A stretch of 13,393 bases of DNA from Deltaproteobacteria bacterium (GCA_016875155.1 VGSD01000021.1:1-13393); one strand, 5' to 3'; positions 1 through 7,984 are shown, counted from the first letter of the stretch. Notes: a model not told the origin generated them from the sequence alone. Translations and numbers: made by a program.

Positions 1-2
1 TC

Positions 3-266
3 TTCGAGGCCCAGACCTTCTCCAATTTCTTCCGGTTTCCCATGATTTTTCTCTGCGGCCTTTTTATCCCGGTGCAGGGGCTGCCCCTTTTTTTACAACC
101 TCTCTCTTATATTCTCCCTCTTACCTATGGAGCCGACATCCTGAAGTCCTCCATCAGCCAGAGCGGCCACCTGGGCCTCCTGCTTAATTTTGTGATCCTT
201 CTTGGTTTTGCCACAGGCTTATTTGTTTTAAGTATCCGTAATGTGAAGAGAAAGTGGATTTATTGA
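3..266 (+). CDS. ABC-2 type transporter permease, C-terminal fragment (5' end outside window)
   Basis: The reading frame is open to the left edge and ends at TGA 264-266, so only the last 87 residues are seen. They carry the usual C-terminal pattern of ABC-2 permeases: a hydrophobic stretch with a G-L-F-I-P segment, an L-P-L-T-Y-G-A-D-I-L segment (the family's conserved PLTYxxD region), a last membrane helix (LLLNFVILLGFATGLFVLSI), and a short basic tail RNVKRKW. Such proteins form the inner-membrane channel of an ATP-driven exporter for drugs, polysaccharide or similar substrates; the substrate cannot be told from this piece. The 200-bp gap and the new promoter after it suggest it is not co-transcribed with the defence genes and simply marks the edge of the island. 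No convincing terminator was seen after the stop. Confidence 0.8.
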   Translation, partial: FEAQTFSNFFRFPMIFLCGLFIPVQGLPLFLQPLSYILPLTYGADILKSSISQSGHLGLLLNFVILLGFATGLFVLSIRNVKRKWIY

Positions 267-426
267 ACCGAAATCAAAGCTCGGTGGGTTTCATCCTTAC
301 TGTCCTTTTCCCCATCACATAACTCGCCAAACGACCTTGAATTGTGGGAGCGATTGATCTCCAGCATATCTTCAATCTATTTTGTCGAAACCGTAAACGA
401 TTTTGAAAATCAAATTTAATAAATAA

Positions 427-448
427 TTTTCTTGACATTTCAAGAAAA
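427..448. promoter_or_regulatory. Perfect 22-bp palindrome, probable operator of the defence operon
   Basis: TTTTCTTGA (427-435) and TCAAGAAAA (440-448) are exact reverse complements around a CATT centre. The palindrome covers the TTGACA -35 box, so a dimeric repressor bound here would block RNA polymerase. BREX-type operons are known to be controlled by dimeric regulators such as BrxR that bind inverted repeats upstream, but no regulator gene is present in this window. A second short palindrome (GATTTT-G-AAAATC, 399-411) lies 15 bp upstream in the same AT-rich stretch. Confidence 0.6.
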
Positions 449-460
449 CTATAGTATTCG
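432..460 (+). promoter_or_regulatory. Probable sigma70-type promoter of the defence operon
   Basis: A consensus -35 box TTGACA (432-437) is followed after 17 bp by a weak -10 candidate TATTCG (455-460). A better-looking TATAGT (450-455) is only 12 bp away from the -35. With the first pairing, transcription would start close to the ATG at 467. No Shine-Dalgarno sequence precedes that ATG, so the first mRNA may be leaderless. The -35 lies inside the 22-bp palindrome. Confidence 0.5.
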
Positions 461-466
461 TGAATT

Positions 467-3082
467 ATGTTAAAGAAACGTTATCGCTCCGCGAAACAGG
501 TGGATGGGGTTATTGACCTTGAACGTTTAAGGTCGGGCCCTGCGAAGTGTATTGAACGAGACCCAGCTCTATTCCTTGGCCTGACATATCCATCGGAGGA
601 CCTGATGGCTATGGTTCAGGCATTAAGCCGACGTTTTTCATCTGAAAAGATGGAAGGGAGTGGGTTGATATTGGCTGAAGCGGTTAAAGGCCTGGGGAAA
701 TCTCACGCTGTTTTGACCTCGTACCATCTTTTTGCAAATCCCGCACAGGCAAAGAGCTGGATAGAAACGCTTGGTTATTCATGGAATCCCCCCAGGGACC
801 CTGTCATTATCATCAAGAAGTTTACTGACCAGTATCTCCCGTTTGATTCTCTGTGGACAGTGCTTGACCAGGAACTTAAGGCAGGATGGAGCACAACCCA
901 TCCCCCCTCTCTTGATGAACTCCGGTCAGCTCTTTCTGGGAAGTATCTTATCCTTGTATTCGACGAGCTTGAAAGGGGCATCTCCAATATTGGTGATCCT
1001 GCAAGAAGGAGCCAGAATCTGAGTTTTCTTCAGATGATTTCAGAGGAGGCCAACCGCAATAACCAGGTTACCCTTATTGCGGCTATCTATGACGGAACGG
1101 TTGAACCGGGGGCAACCTTGAAACGAGTCCCTCGAATCGAGCTGCGTTTTCGCAGGTCCGATGATCGCGCCGCCATCGTAAGACATCGTCTCTTCTCAAA
1201 TGCAGATTCATATGATCTAGGAGCGGCAGAAGCTTTGATGCGATCTTATGTCAATACATGGACCCGGCTTGGAATCCAGACTTCTGATGACTATCTTTCA
1301 AAACTGAAGAAGTCATTTCCATTTTTGCCGGAGTTAATTGAGCTTATTTTCGAGCGAATCAGCGGAAGCGGCGGCTTCCAGGGTACCCGTGGCGCTCTCG
1401 GTCTTCTGGCCGCCATGCTCGACTCGTCCCCCTCCGGTTCCTACCTGCTCACAGCAGGACATTGCAATCTTACCGACAGGGCCTGCGCTGATCGGCTTCA
1501 AGACCTCGACCCGGCGGGAAACCTCATCAACTGCGCCCGGAGGAACTTTCAGGACCTAAAGGCACAACCCCACGCCGAAGCGCTTGCATCAGCGGTTTTA
1601 CTGGCAAGCCTTGCTCCCGGAGTAAAGGGTTTGACCCGTGAAGAATTGATCAGACACGTCGCATTTCCAGGCTTCGATCCTAACCAATTCGAGGCGTCAC
1701 TCCAAGCTTTCCGAACTTATGGTTCCTATTTTCATGAAAGAGAAAGTCGTTTTTTCTTCGATCTCGAAGAGAATGAAAACGCCAAGGTGGAAATCGAGGC
1801 CATACGCCTTGGAGATGAGAAGGCCCGGGAAGAAATAAAAGCGATCTGGAAACAGGATCTTTTTCACGAAACGCAGCAGGCCGTCATTTGCACCGATCCG
1901 GAGGCAGCAAAAAATAGTCTCGATCAAATGTCGAAAAATGCTCCTCGATTTGTGCTTTCGCCGCGACGGCTCTCTACGTTTGAACGCCATACGATTTACT
2001 TTGGATCCGAGACGAGAAATCAGATTCTTCTCTTTGAGCCCCGTGACGAGACTTCGAATCATTTAATTAACCCCGACATTCTATCTGCCGCAAAAAGATC
2101 GATTGCTGCTGCCACCTTGGCCCCCACAGCGGGCACGGCAGAACGGCGCAGCCGTTATGAGCGTATCGCCGGCCAGGAGAGGAAAAACGTCAAAGATTTC
2201 ATAAAATCAGCTGGACTTGTTTATGTACGAGTGGAGAGATGGGAAGAAAAACCCGAAGATACTCTCTTTGAGACAGAATCCGTCGGACAAGCTGCCGAAA
2301 AACAAGCGCTCATCGATTACCTTCGCACCCAGCTCTATCCCGGGCCTTTCTTGGTTGAACATCTGCGGGAACACTTGAACAAGTTTCATGGCCTGACAAT
2401 TGCCCAGGTCGAAAAGATTTACAAGAATACCCTTGGTTACCCTGTGCCAACGATTGTTTCCGACATTACTGACGCTATTGTCGCCCTGGTGGAAGACCGG
2501 AGTCGAGTTCTCGGCCTGAAGCATCAGCGGAAAGAATTTTGCGGGGAAAATGTGACTCTTGGAGCCGGAGAATTGCCGGAGGCCGTCTTAGCTCAACCCT
2601 GGCCTGCCATCCCTCGGCCTCCGGTGGATGCATCCGCATCCCTTCCACCGGGTGAGAAGCAGGGAGAGGCTCAACCTGCGCCGTTTCCCAGACCAGCGCC
2701 TACACCCATACAGTCCATTCAAATTGAAGAAAGGGCGACTCCATACTGCCGGACAAGAGGCGAGTTGCGCCAAGCAGTGGCTGAAAAACTCACGGATATT
2801 GAAGGAAACGCCATTCAGAAGATTCATTTCCAGATATATGCACAATGTCAAGATGTTGCGTTGTCAGACTTTCCAAGTGCAATTCGGGGAGCCCTTACCA
2901 TGAATGGAGACCTGTTGGTACAAATTGACCTCAATCTTCCGGGTCCACTGGATAAAGTTCAGGCGGAGAATTGTTGTGAATCTCTGCCTCATTTTCCTAA
3001 TGCCAATTATTTTGCACGAATGCATATTTTCCAGAATACTCTTCGGGAAACGATCCAACCGGAAGAGGAGGGAACGGAATGA
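467..3082 (+). CDS. DUF499/BrxC-like AAA+ ATPase of a BREX-type defence operon
   Basis: An 871-aa P-loop ATPase. Residues 30-58 have the RDPALFLGLTYPSEDL pattern seen at the start of DUF499 proteins. Walker A is AVKGLGKS (72-79; alanine replaces the first glycine, which the motif allows). Walker B is LILVFDELE (161-169), and the strand VTLIAAIYDG (201-210) fits a sensor-1 position. FQGTRGALGLLAAML (304-318) matches the Arg-containing sensor-2-like helix of ORC/DUF499/BrxC ATPases. Residues 710-750 are a proline-rich linker before a roughly 110-aa C-terminal domain I do not recognise. It is shorter than typical BrxC (about 1200 aa). It is the first gene of the operon, has no visible ribosome binding site, and ends in an ATGA overlap with the PglZ gene. 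In BREX and related systems such ATPases are needed for phage exclusion; assignment to DUF499 rather than BrxC is by pattern memory only. Confidence 0.75.
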   Translation: MLKKRYRSAKQVDGVIDLERLRSGPAKCIERDPALFLGLTYPSEDLMAMVQALSRRFSSEKMEGSGLILAEAVKGLGKSHAVLTSYHLFANPAQAKSWIETLGYSWNPPRDPVIIIKKFTDQYLPFDSLWTVLDQELKAGWSTTHPPSLDELRSALSGKYLILVFDELERGISNIGDPARRSQNLSFLQMISEEANRNNQVTLIAAIYDGTVEPGATLKRVPRIELRFRRSDDRAAIVRHRLFSNADSYDLGAAEALMRSYVNTWTRLGIQTSDDYLSKLKKSFPFLPELIELIFERISGSGGFQGTRGALGLLAAMLDSSPSGSYLLTAGHCNLTDRACADRLQDLDPAGNLINCARRNFQDLKAQPHAEALASAVLLASLAPGVKGLTREELIRHVAFPGFDPNQFEASLQAFRTYGSYFHERESRFFFDLEENENAKVEIEAIRLGDEKAREEIKAIWKQDLFHETQQAVICTDPEAAKNSLDQMSKNAPRFVLSPRRLSTFERHTIYFGSETRNQILLFEPRDETSNHLINPDILSAAKRSIAAATLAPTAGTAERRSRYERIAGQERKNVKDFIKSAGLVYVRVERWEEKPEDTLFETESVGQAAEKQALIDYLRTQLYPGPFLVEHLREHLNKFHGLTIAQVEKIYKNTLGYPVPTIVSDITDAIVALVEDRSRVLGLKHQRKEFCGENVTLGAGELPEAVLAQPWPAIPRPPVDASASLPPGEKQGEAQPAPFPRPAPTPIQSIQIEERATPYCRTRGELRQAVAEKLTDIEGNAIQKIHFQIYAQCQDVALSDFPSAIRGALTMNGDLLVQIDLNLPGPLDKVQAENCCESLPHFPNANYFARMHIFQNTLRETIQPEEEGTE
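3065..3072 (+). promoter_or_regulatory. Strong Shine-Dalgarno for pglZ inside the ATPase gene's 3' end
   Basis: GAGGAGGG lies 6 nt before the ATG at 3079. Together with the ATGA stop/start overlap (3079-3082), it fixes the PglZ start and implies translational coupling with strong re-initiation. Confidence 0.7.
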
Positions 3083-4074
3083 CTTCCTTGCTCGACCGGA
3101 CATCTCTTGATTTGTGGACCACGCCTGAGCCCCGGCTCCCACGCCTAAAAAAATGGCTTCTCGAAGAGGTGTGGACCATTGAGCGATTCAAGGAATGCGG
3201 CGCTGCTCCTGCGGAATATCTTAAGACCGGTGAAAAGATGGTTAACGAAAAAGAGTCATTGTTGACGGCAGCAGCCGACTCTTATTTCAAGGAGCTTGCA
3301 ACTTCACAGGCTCCGGCAAAGACAATCCTGGAATTTTTCGACAGATGTTCAAATAGCGCTGTTGTCATTCTCGATGGTTGTTCGCTCAGAGAACTGCCCC
3401 GGCTTCTTGAACTGGCACAGTCATCGCAACGGCCAGTTGTCGAATGCACTTGCGGTCGGTCTGCCATACCCAGTTCGACCGAGCATTTTATAAACGACCG
3501 ACTTGGTTTAGGTCTGCCTGTTATGGGTCCGTCCGAACTGGTATCGCGGCATGAGCTGAAGAATCACGGCATACGCTACTATTTTTTTCAAAAACCGAAT
3601 GAATTTCAGCATATCTCAGATGAAGCCGGGGCAATGATTCTCTGGCACCGGTTCCCGGACTTGCGCTTCATGGATAGTACGGCTTCGAGTGCTGATATGT
3701 ATGATGGGGTCTGGGATACTCTGGGAATGGTCTGGAAGAACACGGTCCAAGCTCTACCTGCCAAGCGCATTGTGCTTGTGACGAGCGATCACGGCTATGT
3801 TTTCTTTGGAGCGGGCCTCAGTGATACTAATCTGAAGGATGCGGACCGCCCTTTGCAAGGTAAGCGTTTTAAACAATTTTTCGATAGTGAACCTTTTCCG
3901 GAGGAAGGGACCTCAGGGCTTTTTATGGATCGGCAGCGTCGCACGGCAGTTTTGCAAGGGCGTTGCCATAACCGGCCCCAGGCTCCTTCCCCATCCAAAT
4001 CGTTGTATAGACACGGCGGTTTAAGCCTGATGGAGGTCTTAACCCCCTGGCTGGTCCTTGGACCCATGGAGTAG
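3079..4074 (+). CDS. pglZ: Minimal PglZ-domain protein (alkaline phosphatase superfamily)
   Basis: 331 aa. The three landmarks of the PglZ domain are present in order: AVVILDGCSLRELPRLLE (94-111; metal ligand D99), IVLVTSDHGYVFFG (231-244; D237, H238), and YRHGGLSLMEVLTPWLVL (310-327; H312, the characteristic H-G-G-L-S-x-x-E-V segment). PglZ is a core protein of BREX and Pgl phage-resistance systems and belongs to the alkaline phosphatase fold with a two-metal site. Usual BREX PglZ proteins are about 800-900 aa; this one is essentially the catalytic core plus about 90 N-terminal residues, with no sign of frameshift or internal stop. Its start overlaps the ATPase stop by 4 nt behind a strong ribosome binding site, so the two are very likely made together. 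The target of the phosphatase-like site is not known from sequence. Confidence 0.85.
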   Translation: MTSLLDRTSLDLWTTPEPRLPRLKKWLLEEVWTIERFKECGAAPAEYLKTGEKMVNEKESLLTAAADSYFKELATSQAPAKTILEFFDRCSNSAVVILDGCSLRELPRLLELAQSSQRPVVECTCGRSAIPSSTEHFINDRLGLGLPVMGPSELVSRHELKNHGIRYYFFQKPNEFQHISDEAGAMILWHRFPDLRFMDSTASSADMYDGVWDTLGMVWKNTVQALPAKRIVLVTSDHGYVFFGAGLSDTNLKDADRPLQGKRFKQFFDSEPFPEEGTSGLFMDRQRRTAVLQGRCHNRPQAPSPSKSLYRHGGLSLMEVLTPWLVLGPME

Positions 4075-4077
4075 ACG

Positions 4078-4320
4078 ATGAAAAAAAAGGTTGGCACTCT
4101 ACTGGAGGAAGACGTTCTTAAACTTGCAAAACATCGCGCGCTCGAAGAGGGCAGGCCCCTGAGCGATGTCATCCAGGATTCTATTGTCCATTATCTCAGC
4201 AACAGGGCTTCTGATCCAAAGAAGAGGGAAAAGGCTTATCAGATCTTCTGTGAACAGCCGATTCGGATCAGTAGACAGCAGTTCAAAGAAATCCTGGAGG
4301 CGGATGTCTGGGAAAGATGA
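4078..4320 (+). CDS. Ribbon-helix-helix antitoxin (VapB-like)
   Basis: 80 aa. The N-terminal half is a classical ribbon-helix-helix DNA-binding fold: a beta strand KKKVGTLLEEDVLKL followed by helices around AKHRALEEGRPLSDVIQDSIVHYL (residues 17-40). The C-terminal half (DPKKREKAYQIFCEQP onward) would be the toxin-wrapping tail. It starts 3 nt after the pglZ stop behind GGAG (4068-4071) and ends in an ATGA overlap with the PIN-domain gene, the standard antitoxin-first arrangement. Such antitoxins usually repress their own promoter, but no promoter with an inverted repeat is obvious just upstream, because the gene is packed inside the operon. It may therefore be expressed only from the operon promoter. 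Confidence 0.75.
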   Translation: MKKKVGTLLEEDVLKLAKHRALEEGRPLSDVIQDSIVHYLSNRASDPKKREKAYQIFCEQPIRISRQQFKEILEADVWER

Positions 4321-4820
4321 ATCTCGATGATATCTCAAACGGGAGTTTGTGTGTAATCGATACCAATGTGCTTTTGTATGCGGAACAGGGTTCATCCCTC
4401 CAGGCTCAAAGGCTTCTGAGGCGGTGTTCGAAAGGAGACCTGATCGGTGTTATGCCCCAGACGGTTTGGCATGAATTAGCTCACAAGCTGATGCTGGCTG
4501 AGGCCATGATGCTTGGTAAAGTCTCCGGGCCTAATCCTTCCCGAAAGCTCGCAAGGCAGCCGGATCTGGTCAAGAACCTCGGGCTTTACCGGGATAAGGT
4601 TCTGGCTTTGGTGGATCTGGGGATTGGGTTCGTCTCATGCACACGCGAAGATTTTTTTCAAAAGGCTCTGAAGCTACAGGAAAAACATGGTCTGTTGGTC
4701 AATGATTCCGTGATACTTGCAATTGCCTTAAGGCTGAAAGCTGACGTATTGGTCAGTGCGGATACCGCCTTTCAGAAGGTGACAGAGATCAAAGTAGCTA
4801 TGCCCTCGGATATCCATTAA
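4317..4820 (+). CDS. vapC: PIN-domain ribonuclease toxin (VapC-like)
   Basis: 167 aa. The acidic metal site of PIN nucleases is visible: D15 in VIDTNVLLY, E53 in TVWHELAHKL, D130 in LLVNDSVILAIA, and D149 in LVSADTAF. VapC-type PIN toxins are Mg/Mn-dependent RNases that cut tRNA or rRNA and arrest growth when the antitoxin is lost. The start overlaps the antitoxin stop by 4 nt. It is slightly longer than many VapC proteins (about 130-145 aa), with an extra basic segment at about 66-90 (KVSGPNPSRKLARQPDLVKN). Its place between pglZ and the methyltransferase gene, in the same orientation, suggests co-expression with the defence genes, either as an abortive-infection back-up or as an addiction module that stabilises the operon. 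All four acidic residues are present, so it is probably active. Confidence 0.85.
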   Translation: MNLDDISNGSLCVIDTNVLLYAEQGSSLQAQRLLRRCSKGDLIGVMPQTVWHELAHKLMLAEAMMLGKVSGPNPSRKLARQPDLVKNLGLYRDKVLALVDLGIGFVSCTREDFFQKALKLQEKHGLLVNDSVILAIALRLKADVLVSADTAFQKVTEIKVAMPSDIH

Positions 4821-4821
4821 G

Positions 4822-4860
4822 GGTAGCACAGGCCTTGGTAGCACAGGCCTCTGGCCTGTG
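4822..4860 (+). repeat. REP-like hairpin repeat (copy A) with a duplicated left half
   Basis: GGTAGCACAGGCCT occurs twice in tandem (4822-4835 and 4837-4850, period 15). The second copy continues into a hairpin: CACAGGCC (4842-4849), loop TCT, GGCCTGTG (4853-4860), an 8-bp perfect stem. It lies 14 bp before the methyltransferase start. Near-identical copies occur at 7961-7984 (reverse orientation) and 8003-8025. This resembles the repetitive extragenic palindromes that are moved by RAYT (TnpA-REP) enzymes. Confidence 0.8.
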
Positions 4861-4874
4861 AGAGAAATGATAAC

Positions 4875-7800
4875 ATGAATGAAACCCAACTCATCCCCCG
4901 CGCCATTGAAGTAAGCTTCCCCATTGTCGAGATTAACCGGCTGGCCGTGCCGGAGCGCAATTCCTTCAAGCCTATTTATCAGATGCACAAATGGTTTGCC
5001 CGCCGTGCTTCCTGCGTATTCCGGGCCATCCTTTTGGGCTCCCTGAAACCTGCCTTCAAACCGGACGGAACACCCACAGACCTAATGGAGGAGTTTTACA
5101 AGGACCATACAAATGATCCCGACACGGCAGGAAAAACGGTTCTGGACCCGTTCATGGGAGGGGGAACGACGGTCGTTGAAGCCCTCAGGCTGGGATGCAA
5201 GGTGGTGGGAATAGACCTCAATCCGGTCGCCTGGTTTATCGTCAAGACCGAGGTTGAGCCAGTGGATCTTGAATCGCTCCAATCCGCCTTTGAACGTCTG
5301 GCAGAGCGGCCGGTGGACTGGAACGAAAATAAACCCTTGAGAGAAACGCTTCTTGGTTTATACCGAACAGAGATAGAACCCGGTATAGAAGCTGACGTCA
5401 TCTATACCTTCTGGGTGAAACATGCGGTCTGCACAGACCCAAACTGCAAACAACAAGTCCCTCTTTTTGAAGATTATATCATCGCCCGAAAAACACCCTC
5501 GGTCCGCTACCACCATGATGTAACCTGCCCCCACTGCAAAAAAGTTTATGACTGGGAGATCGAAGTCGCCTCTCTTATCGCCGATCCACCCATTATGGTA
5601 AGTGCCTCAAGAGGTAGCGCCGGCGAAGGAAGACCCACGCAAGTATGGGCCTACGCCCCACCGCCGGAAAGAGAGCAGGAAAAAGCAGGAGTTGTTTGCC
5701 CATGCTGTCAGAAGACCGGACAGCCTGAGCTTAAACATGTAAAGCCGAGGAGAAAACGGGTTTCACTCACTGTGCTTTTTTGTCCTGAATGCGAGGCTGT
5801 GTGGCAGTGGAGGGGAGAACTCCCGGAGAAAAGTGTTACATGCCCGGCGTGTCGCCATGAATATGATCCCCGAAAAGGGAATATCCCTGCCAAGGGAAAA
5901 TTCCTTTGCAGGTGCGGCAATGTTGACAAGATCATAGAGAGCATTCGCAGGCTTCCCCTGGACCAGCGCCTCCCGCTAAGGCCCTATGCGATCCAGGCTT
6001 ACATACCACCTGTTAATCCTGAGGAAGAAGACAATGATGAAGACCCTTCGCTACCTCTGCTTGGTAATCGCTCAAACTCCACAAAGAAGAAAACGGAAAA
6101 TAATAAGGTTTCCAGGACTCTGCTCCTCCCCAAAAATGGTAAATTCTTCAAGCGATTTTCCGCTTCAGACATGGCAAGGTTAAAACAGGCAGAGATTGTC
6201 TGGGAGAAGCACAAAAACAGATTGCCCCATCCGAAAAGCAAAATACCGTTAGGTGCAGAAACCGGACGATTGCTCGAACATCATTACAATTACTGGCACG
6301 AAATGTTCTTCCCCCGGCAGCTCCTCGCACTATCCATCTTGCTCAAAGGAATTATGGCTGAATCTGACAAGACATTGCAGGAAATGTTGCTTTGTTCGTT
6401 TTCAGGGGCATTGGAGTGGAATAATCAGTTCTGTCGGTATATGGCTGAGCGAAAGACCGCAGGCGGACAAACTGTCCAAGGGGTATTCGCAAGACATGAT
6501 TTTCAACCAAAAGTAACCGTTACGGAAAATAATGCTTTCGGCATTTCTGAAATCGCAATGGGTTCTTTTCAGTCGAAATTTGTCTTACTCCAAGAAGGTA
6601 TAAAGTACAAAGCAAAATGTTGGGATTTCATAGAACCGGATGGCGCAGAGAAGCGTGAGAAAATTTTTGTCGATAAATTACCCGACATACAACCATCCTT
6701 AAAATGCACAAGCGGGCCTTTCTTTCGAGGCGAGCGGGTTCCATCGCTTTGCATTACCGACCCTCCCTATGTCGGCAACGTGAATTATTCTGAGCTTTCT
6801 GATTTCTTCTATGTCTGGCTTCGATTGGTATTGAAAGATAGGTATCTGCACTTTGCCCCTGAATATACGCCTAAAGCTGAAGAGATCGTTGAAAACAGGA
6901 CCAGAGGGAAAAGCAGGGAGGATTTTTTCAACGATCTCGAAGTTGCCTTTGACAATATCCACGAATCACTTCCTGATGAAGGTCTTCTGGTTTTCACTTT
7001 TCACCACACCGATGAAGAAGGGTTGGTCTGGGAGGGTCTGCTCCAGGCTTTATGTGACACGGGTTTTGAAATAGTGTCCGTATATCCTATTCATGGCGAA
7101 TCCGAATCATCCCTCCATCTAATGGACAAAGAGAATATTTCCTATGACCTGATTCATGTGTGCAGGAAGCGAAAAACTGTGCCTGAAACCCGTTCCTGGG
7201 CGGGCATCCGGCAGGAAGTCAGAAAGAAGGCCCGAGCTGAGCTCGCGGCCATCGAGGGTGGCCGCTACGGAAAAGAGCCCTTAAGCGCGAACGATGTGCG
7301 TCTTATCTGCATTGGCAAATGCCTTGAACTATACAGCCGCCATTACGGTAAGGTCGTAAACCACGAAGGAAAAGAATTCAGACTCCATGAAGCATTGCAG
7401 GACATCGGCACGATTGTTGACCAACTCGTGACAAAGGAAAAGCCTCTTCCGCCGGAACTGGAGGATGTGGACCCCATCTCCTACGCCTGGCTGCGTGTGC
7501 TGCTTGACACTAAGATGGAAATCAACGTCAATGACCTCACAAAATCACTCCGGGCCATGCGTGTCAATGTAGAGGATCTGAAGAAAGAGGGACTGATTAT
7601 AAAAGGAAGAACCGGACGGGGCAGATACTTCAAGGTGAAACAACCGGATGAAAGGCTCAACCCGTTGAAGGAGAAGCTGGAGCCATCGCTTAAACCAAGA
7701 AAAGATCAGCTCGTCCTCTTTGACGAGATGAACAGGCCGGTCATGCATTCGGTCAACCTCGTTGACCTGGTGCACCTGCTCATCGGTCTGGCGTGGACAG

Positions 7801-7958
7801 GGGAATCTGTCGCACCCTGGCTTGAGAGGTATTCCCACATGCGGCCAAAGGTGAGAGCAGCCCTTCATCACGCACGTGACCGCCGAAAGGATTGGAAAGA
7901 CCCAATCGATAGAATTCTGAATCTATTGGAGGGAACCTTTTTTGTCAAAAACGACTAA
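4875..7958 (+). CDS. DUF1156-type adenine-specific DNA methyltransferase with Zn ribbons (PglXI-like)
   Basis: 1027 aa. The N-terminus (PIVEINRLAVPERNSFKPIY, then QMHKWFARRAS, residues 17-46) matches the DUF1156 domain of COG1743-type adenine methylases. SAM-binding motif I is VLDPFMGGGTT (89-99), with the acidic GIDLNP loop (112-117). The catalytic motif IV is DPPY (629-632), preceded by SLCIT. Between them are about 530 residues containing paired-cysteine clusters (CTDPNC 186-191, CPHC 218-221, CPCC 275-278, CPEC 303-306, CPAC 323-326, CRC 345-347), several Zn ribbons likely acting in target recognition. The C-terminus (about 870-925, NVNDLTKSLRAMRVNVEDL) looks like a winged-helix module. 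In BREX type 3 this family replaces PglX and is expected to methylate adenine to mark self DNA. The ribosome binding site is weak (GAGAG). Hairpin repeats lie 14 bp before the start and 2 bp after the stop. Confidence 0.85.
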   Translation: MNETQLIPRAIEVSFPIVEINRLAVPERNSFKPIYQMHKWFARRASCVFRAILLGSLKPAFKPDGTPTDLMEEFYKDHTNDPDTAGKTVLDPFMGGGTTVVEALRLGCKVVGIDLNPVAWFIVKTEVEPVDLESLQSAFERLAERPVDWNENKPLRETLLGLYRTEIEPGIEADVIYTFWVKHAVCTDPNCKQQVPLFEDYIIARKTPSVRYHHDVTCPHCKKVYDWEIEVASLIADPPIMVSASRGSAGEGRPTQVWAYAPPPEREQEKAGVVCPCCQKTGQPELKHVKPRRKRVSLTVLFCPECEAVWQWRGELPEKSVTCPACRHEYDPRKGNIPAKGKFLCRCGNVDKIIESIRRLPLDQRLPLRPYAIQAYIPPVNPEEEDNDEDPSLPLLGNRSNSTKKKTENNKVSRTLLLPKNGKFFKRFSASDMARLKQAEIVWEKHKNRLPHPKSKIPLGAETGRLLEHHYNYWHEMFFPRQLLALSILLKGIMAESDKTLQEMLLCSFSGALEWNNQFCRYMAERKTAGGQTVQGVFARHDFQPKVTVTENNAFGISEIAMGSFQSKFVLLQEGIKYKAKCWDFIEPDGAEKREKIFVDKLPDIQPSLKCTSGPFFRGERVPSLCITDPPYVGNVNYSELSDFFYVWLRLVLKDRYLHFAPEYTPKAEEIVENRTRGKSREDFFNDLEVAFDNIHESLPDEGLLVFTFHHTDEEGLVWEGLLQALCDTGFEIVSVYPIHGESESSLHLMDKENISYDLIHVCRKRKTVPETRSWAGIRQEVRKKARAELAAIEGGRYGKEPLSANDVRLICIGKCLELYSRHYGKVVNHEGKEFRLHEALQDIGTIVDQLVTKEKPLPPELEDVDPISYAWLRVLLDTKMEINVNDLTKSLRAMRVNVEDLKKEGLIIKGRTGRGRYFKVKQPDERLNPLKEKLEPSLKPRKDQLVLFDEMNRPVMHSVNLVDLVHLLIGLAWTGESVAPWLERYSHMRPKVRAALHHARDRRKDWKDPIDRILNLLEGTFFVKND

Positions 7959-7960
7959 TC

Positions 7961-7984
7961 CACAGGCCAGAGGCCTGTGCCACC
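7961..7984 (-). repeat. REP-like hairpin repeat (copy B, inverted)
   Basis: On the minus strand this reads GGTGGCACAGGCC-TCT-GGCCTGTG, differing from copy A at one base of 24. The stem arms are CACAGGCC (7961-7968) and GGCCTGTG (7972-7979). It begins 2 bp after the methyltransferase stop. With copy C, 18 bp further on in the opposite orientation, it forms a REPIN-like inverted pair. Confidence 0.8.

Noticed and set aside
267..285. ACCGA...TCGGT hairpin after the transporter gene as a terminator.
   Set aside because: It has only 5 bp of stem, a 9-nt loop and no T-run after it.
5586..5597. A DPPI motif in the methyltransferase that could be taken for the catalytic motif IV.
   Set aside because: The true DPPY with its hydrophobic lead-in is at residues 629-632; the earlier one lies in the Zn-ribbon region and lacks the aromatic residue.
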